A DNA stretch of 64,000 nt from Centroberyx gerrardi (lineage: Eukaryota; Chordata; Actinopteri; Beryciformes; Berycidae), in contig NC_135998.1 in NCBI RefSeq assembly GCF_048128805.1, forward strand, positions 26,928,896-26,992,895, given 5' to 3'. The notes under the pieces were generated by a model. It searched no databases, was not told where the DNA came from, and worked only from the letters and a program-made list of their open reading frames with translations. A program made the translations under genes and the position numbers. Positions 63,222-64,000 of this stretch are shown one piece after another; the first letter of the stretch is position 1, and each line of letters opens with the position of its first letter.

Positions 63222-63533
63222 AAGTTGTTCATTTTGGTAGTTGTTTTGTGATCACGGGTGAAAAGTTAACTTTAAAAAAAGAATATCTTCAAGAGAAACA
63301 GATGTTCAACAAATGTTTTAAGAAACAAATATTTTGATTGTTTTGAAAATTTGACATTGTTTGAAGACTAGAGAAAAACAAGGCATCTATAACAACAATC
63401 CAAAGAAAGAGAAAGAAAAAATAAAATTCAAAATATTTATTTACTGTGTTGATAACTAATTTGAATTTCATTTGGAAAGTCTGTATTCAATATGAATCTG
63501 TATCCCAGGCATGCCAGTATTTCTTTGTGGACG

Positions 63534-64000
63534 TACAGTGGATCTAGAAACTCTACACACCCTTTCAAAACTTCCTGCTTCTATCGCCTTGAGGCCTGAG
63601 ATGAAAACCAATTAACTGTTTTGTTTTTTCTACTTTAATTCAGATATGGTAACCCACAATATCCTATAAACGCAAAAGGCTAAACACTTCTGAAAATTAA
63701 TTAAAACTAGACAAACGAAAACATGTTTACAAACTTGTTTAGATAAGCATACACACCCTTTATAATTGGAGTTGTGCTCCAGTTTAACTAAGTGCTCACC
63801 ATCCAAAGCTAATTTGCCTTCACCTGTGACCAACCTGATTTTATTAGATCAGGATTAAATCAGCTGTTCCTGTTGGTTAACACAGCAGGCTTGTTTGTCT
63901 CTTAGTGCGCGTCAGTATAAAGAGACAACTATGGGCAACTGGGAGCTAGCAAAAGATGTTTGGGGTCGAATTTCTGAAAGTATAGATCAGTCGAGGGTTA
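63534..64000 (+). mobile_element. Tc1/mariner-like element, left part (cut by window end)
   Basis: tacagtggatctagaaactctacacacccttt resembles the terminal repeat of a teleost Tc1-like family inserted at TA, and tacacaccctttataattgg recurs inside near 63750. The right end lies outside the window, and no transposase frame is visible yet. Confidence 0.55.

Overview
This is a stretch of a ray-finned (teleost, probably percomorph) fish genome. The evidence is multi-exon vertebrate genes with GT/AG introns of about 0.1-7 kb, long (GT)n/(CA)n microsatellites, several teleost transposon families, and a fish-type AHR gene. I found no bacterial, viral or organellar genes.

Layout. 1-13429 (+): SEC31A, the COPII outer-coat subunit, entered at its WD40 propeller (the first ~70 codons lie upstream) and complete to its stop. 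17618-20526 (+): SCD5, a stearoyl-CoA desaturase, complete. 25311-27641 (+): TMEM150C, complete. 29378-34428 (-): ENOPH1 of the methionine salvage pathway, complete. 36524-39207 (+): HNRNPD (AUF1), complete, with a long 3' UTR that probably contains regulated introns. 41405-42331 (-): a VAMP8-like R-SNARE, complete. 45149-49937 (+): a divergent methionine adenosyltransferase, complete. 51790 to beyond the window end (+): an aryl hydrocarbon receptor of AHR2 type; only exons 1 and 2 (the bHLH) fall inside.

Synteny. SEC31A-SCD5-TMEM150C-ENOPH1-HNRNPD has the same order and relative orientation as human 4q21, except that HNRNPDL is absent from its usual place between ENOPH1 and HNRNPD. The next pair, VAMP8-like and MAT, matches the human 2p11 neighbourhood (VAMP8, MAT2A). 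The window therefore crosses a fusion of two ancestral blocks, and then runs into AHR. The genes do not form one pathway. Two touch methionine metabolism (ENOPH1 salvages methylthioadenosine; MAT makes S-adenosylmethionine) and two act in membrane traffic (SEC31A, VAMP8-like).

Between the genes there are microsatellites, a purine minisatellite, two copies of a degenerate ACTTG-rich repeat, two short elements with terminal inverted repeats, LINE relics (an L2-type reverse transcriptase, a second RT fragment and a Rex1/Babar-like 3' end), a TTAA-type short transposon and the start of a Tc1-like element. A notable non-gene signal is a set of perfect inverted repeats with short or no spacer, including stems of 32 and 35 bp and a spacerless 36-bp palindrome. 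I found no convincing new multi-gene system. The most worthwhile items are the divergent MAT, the palindromes, the coding-repeat expansion in SEC31A and the block junction.
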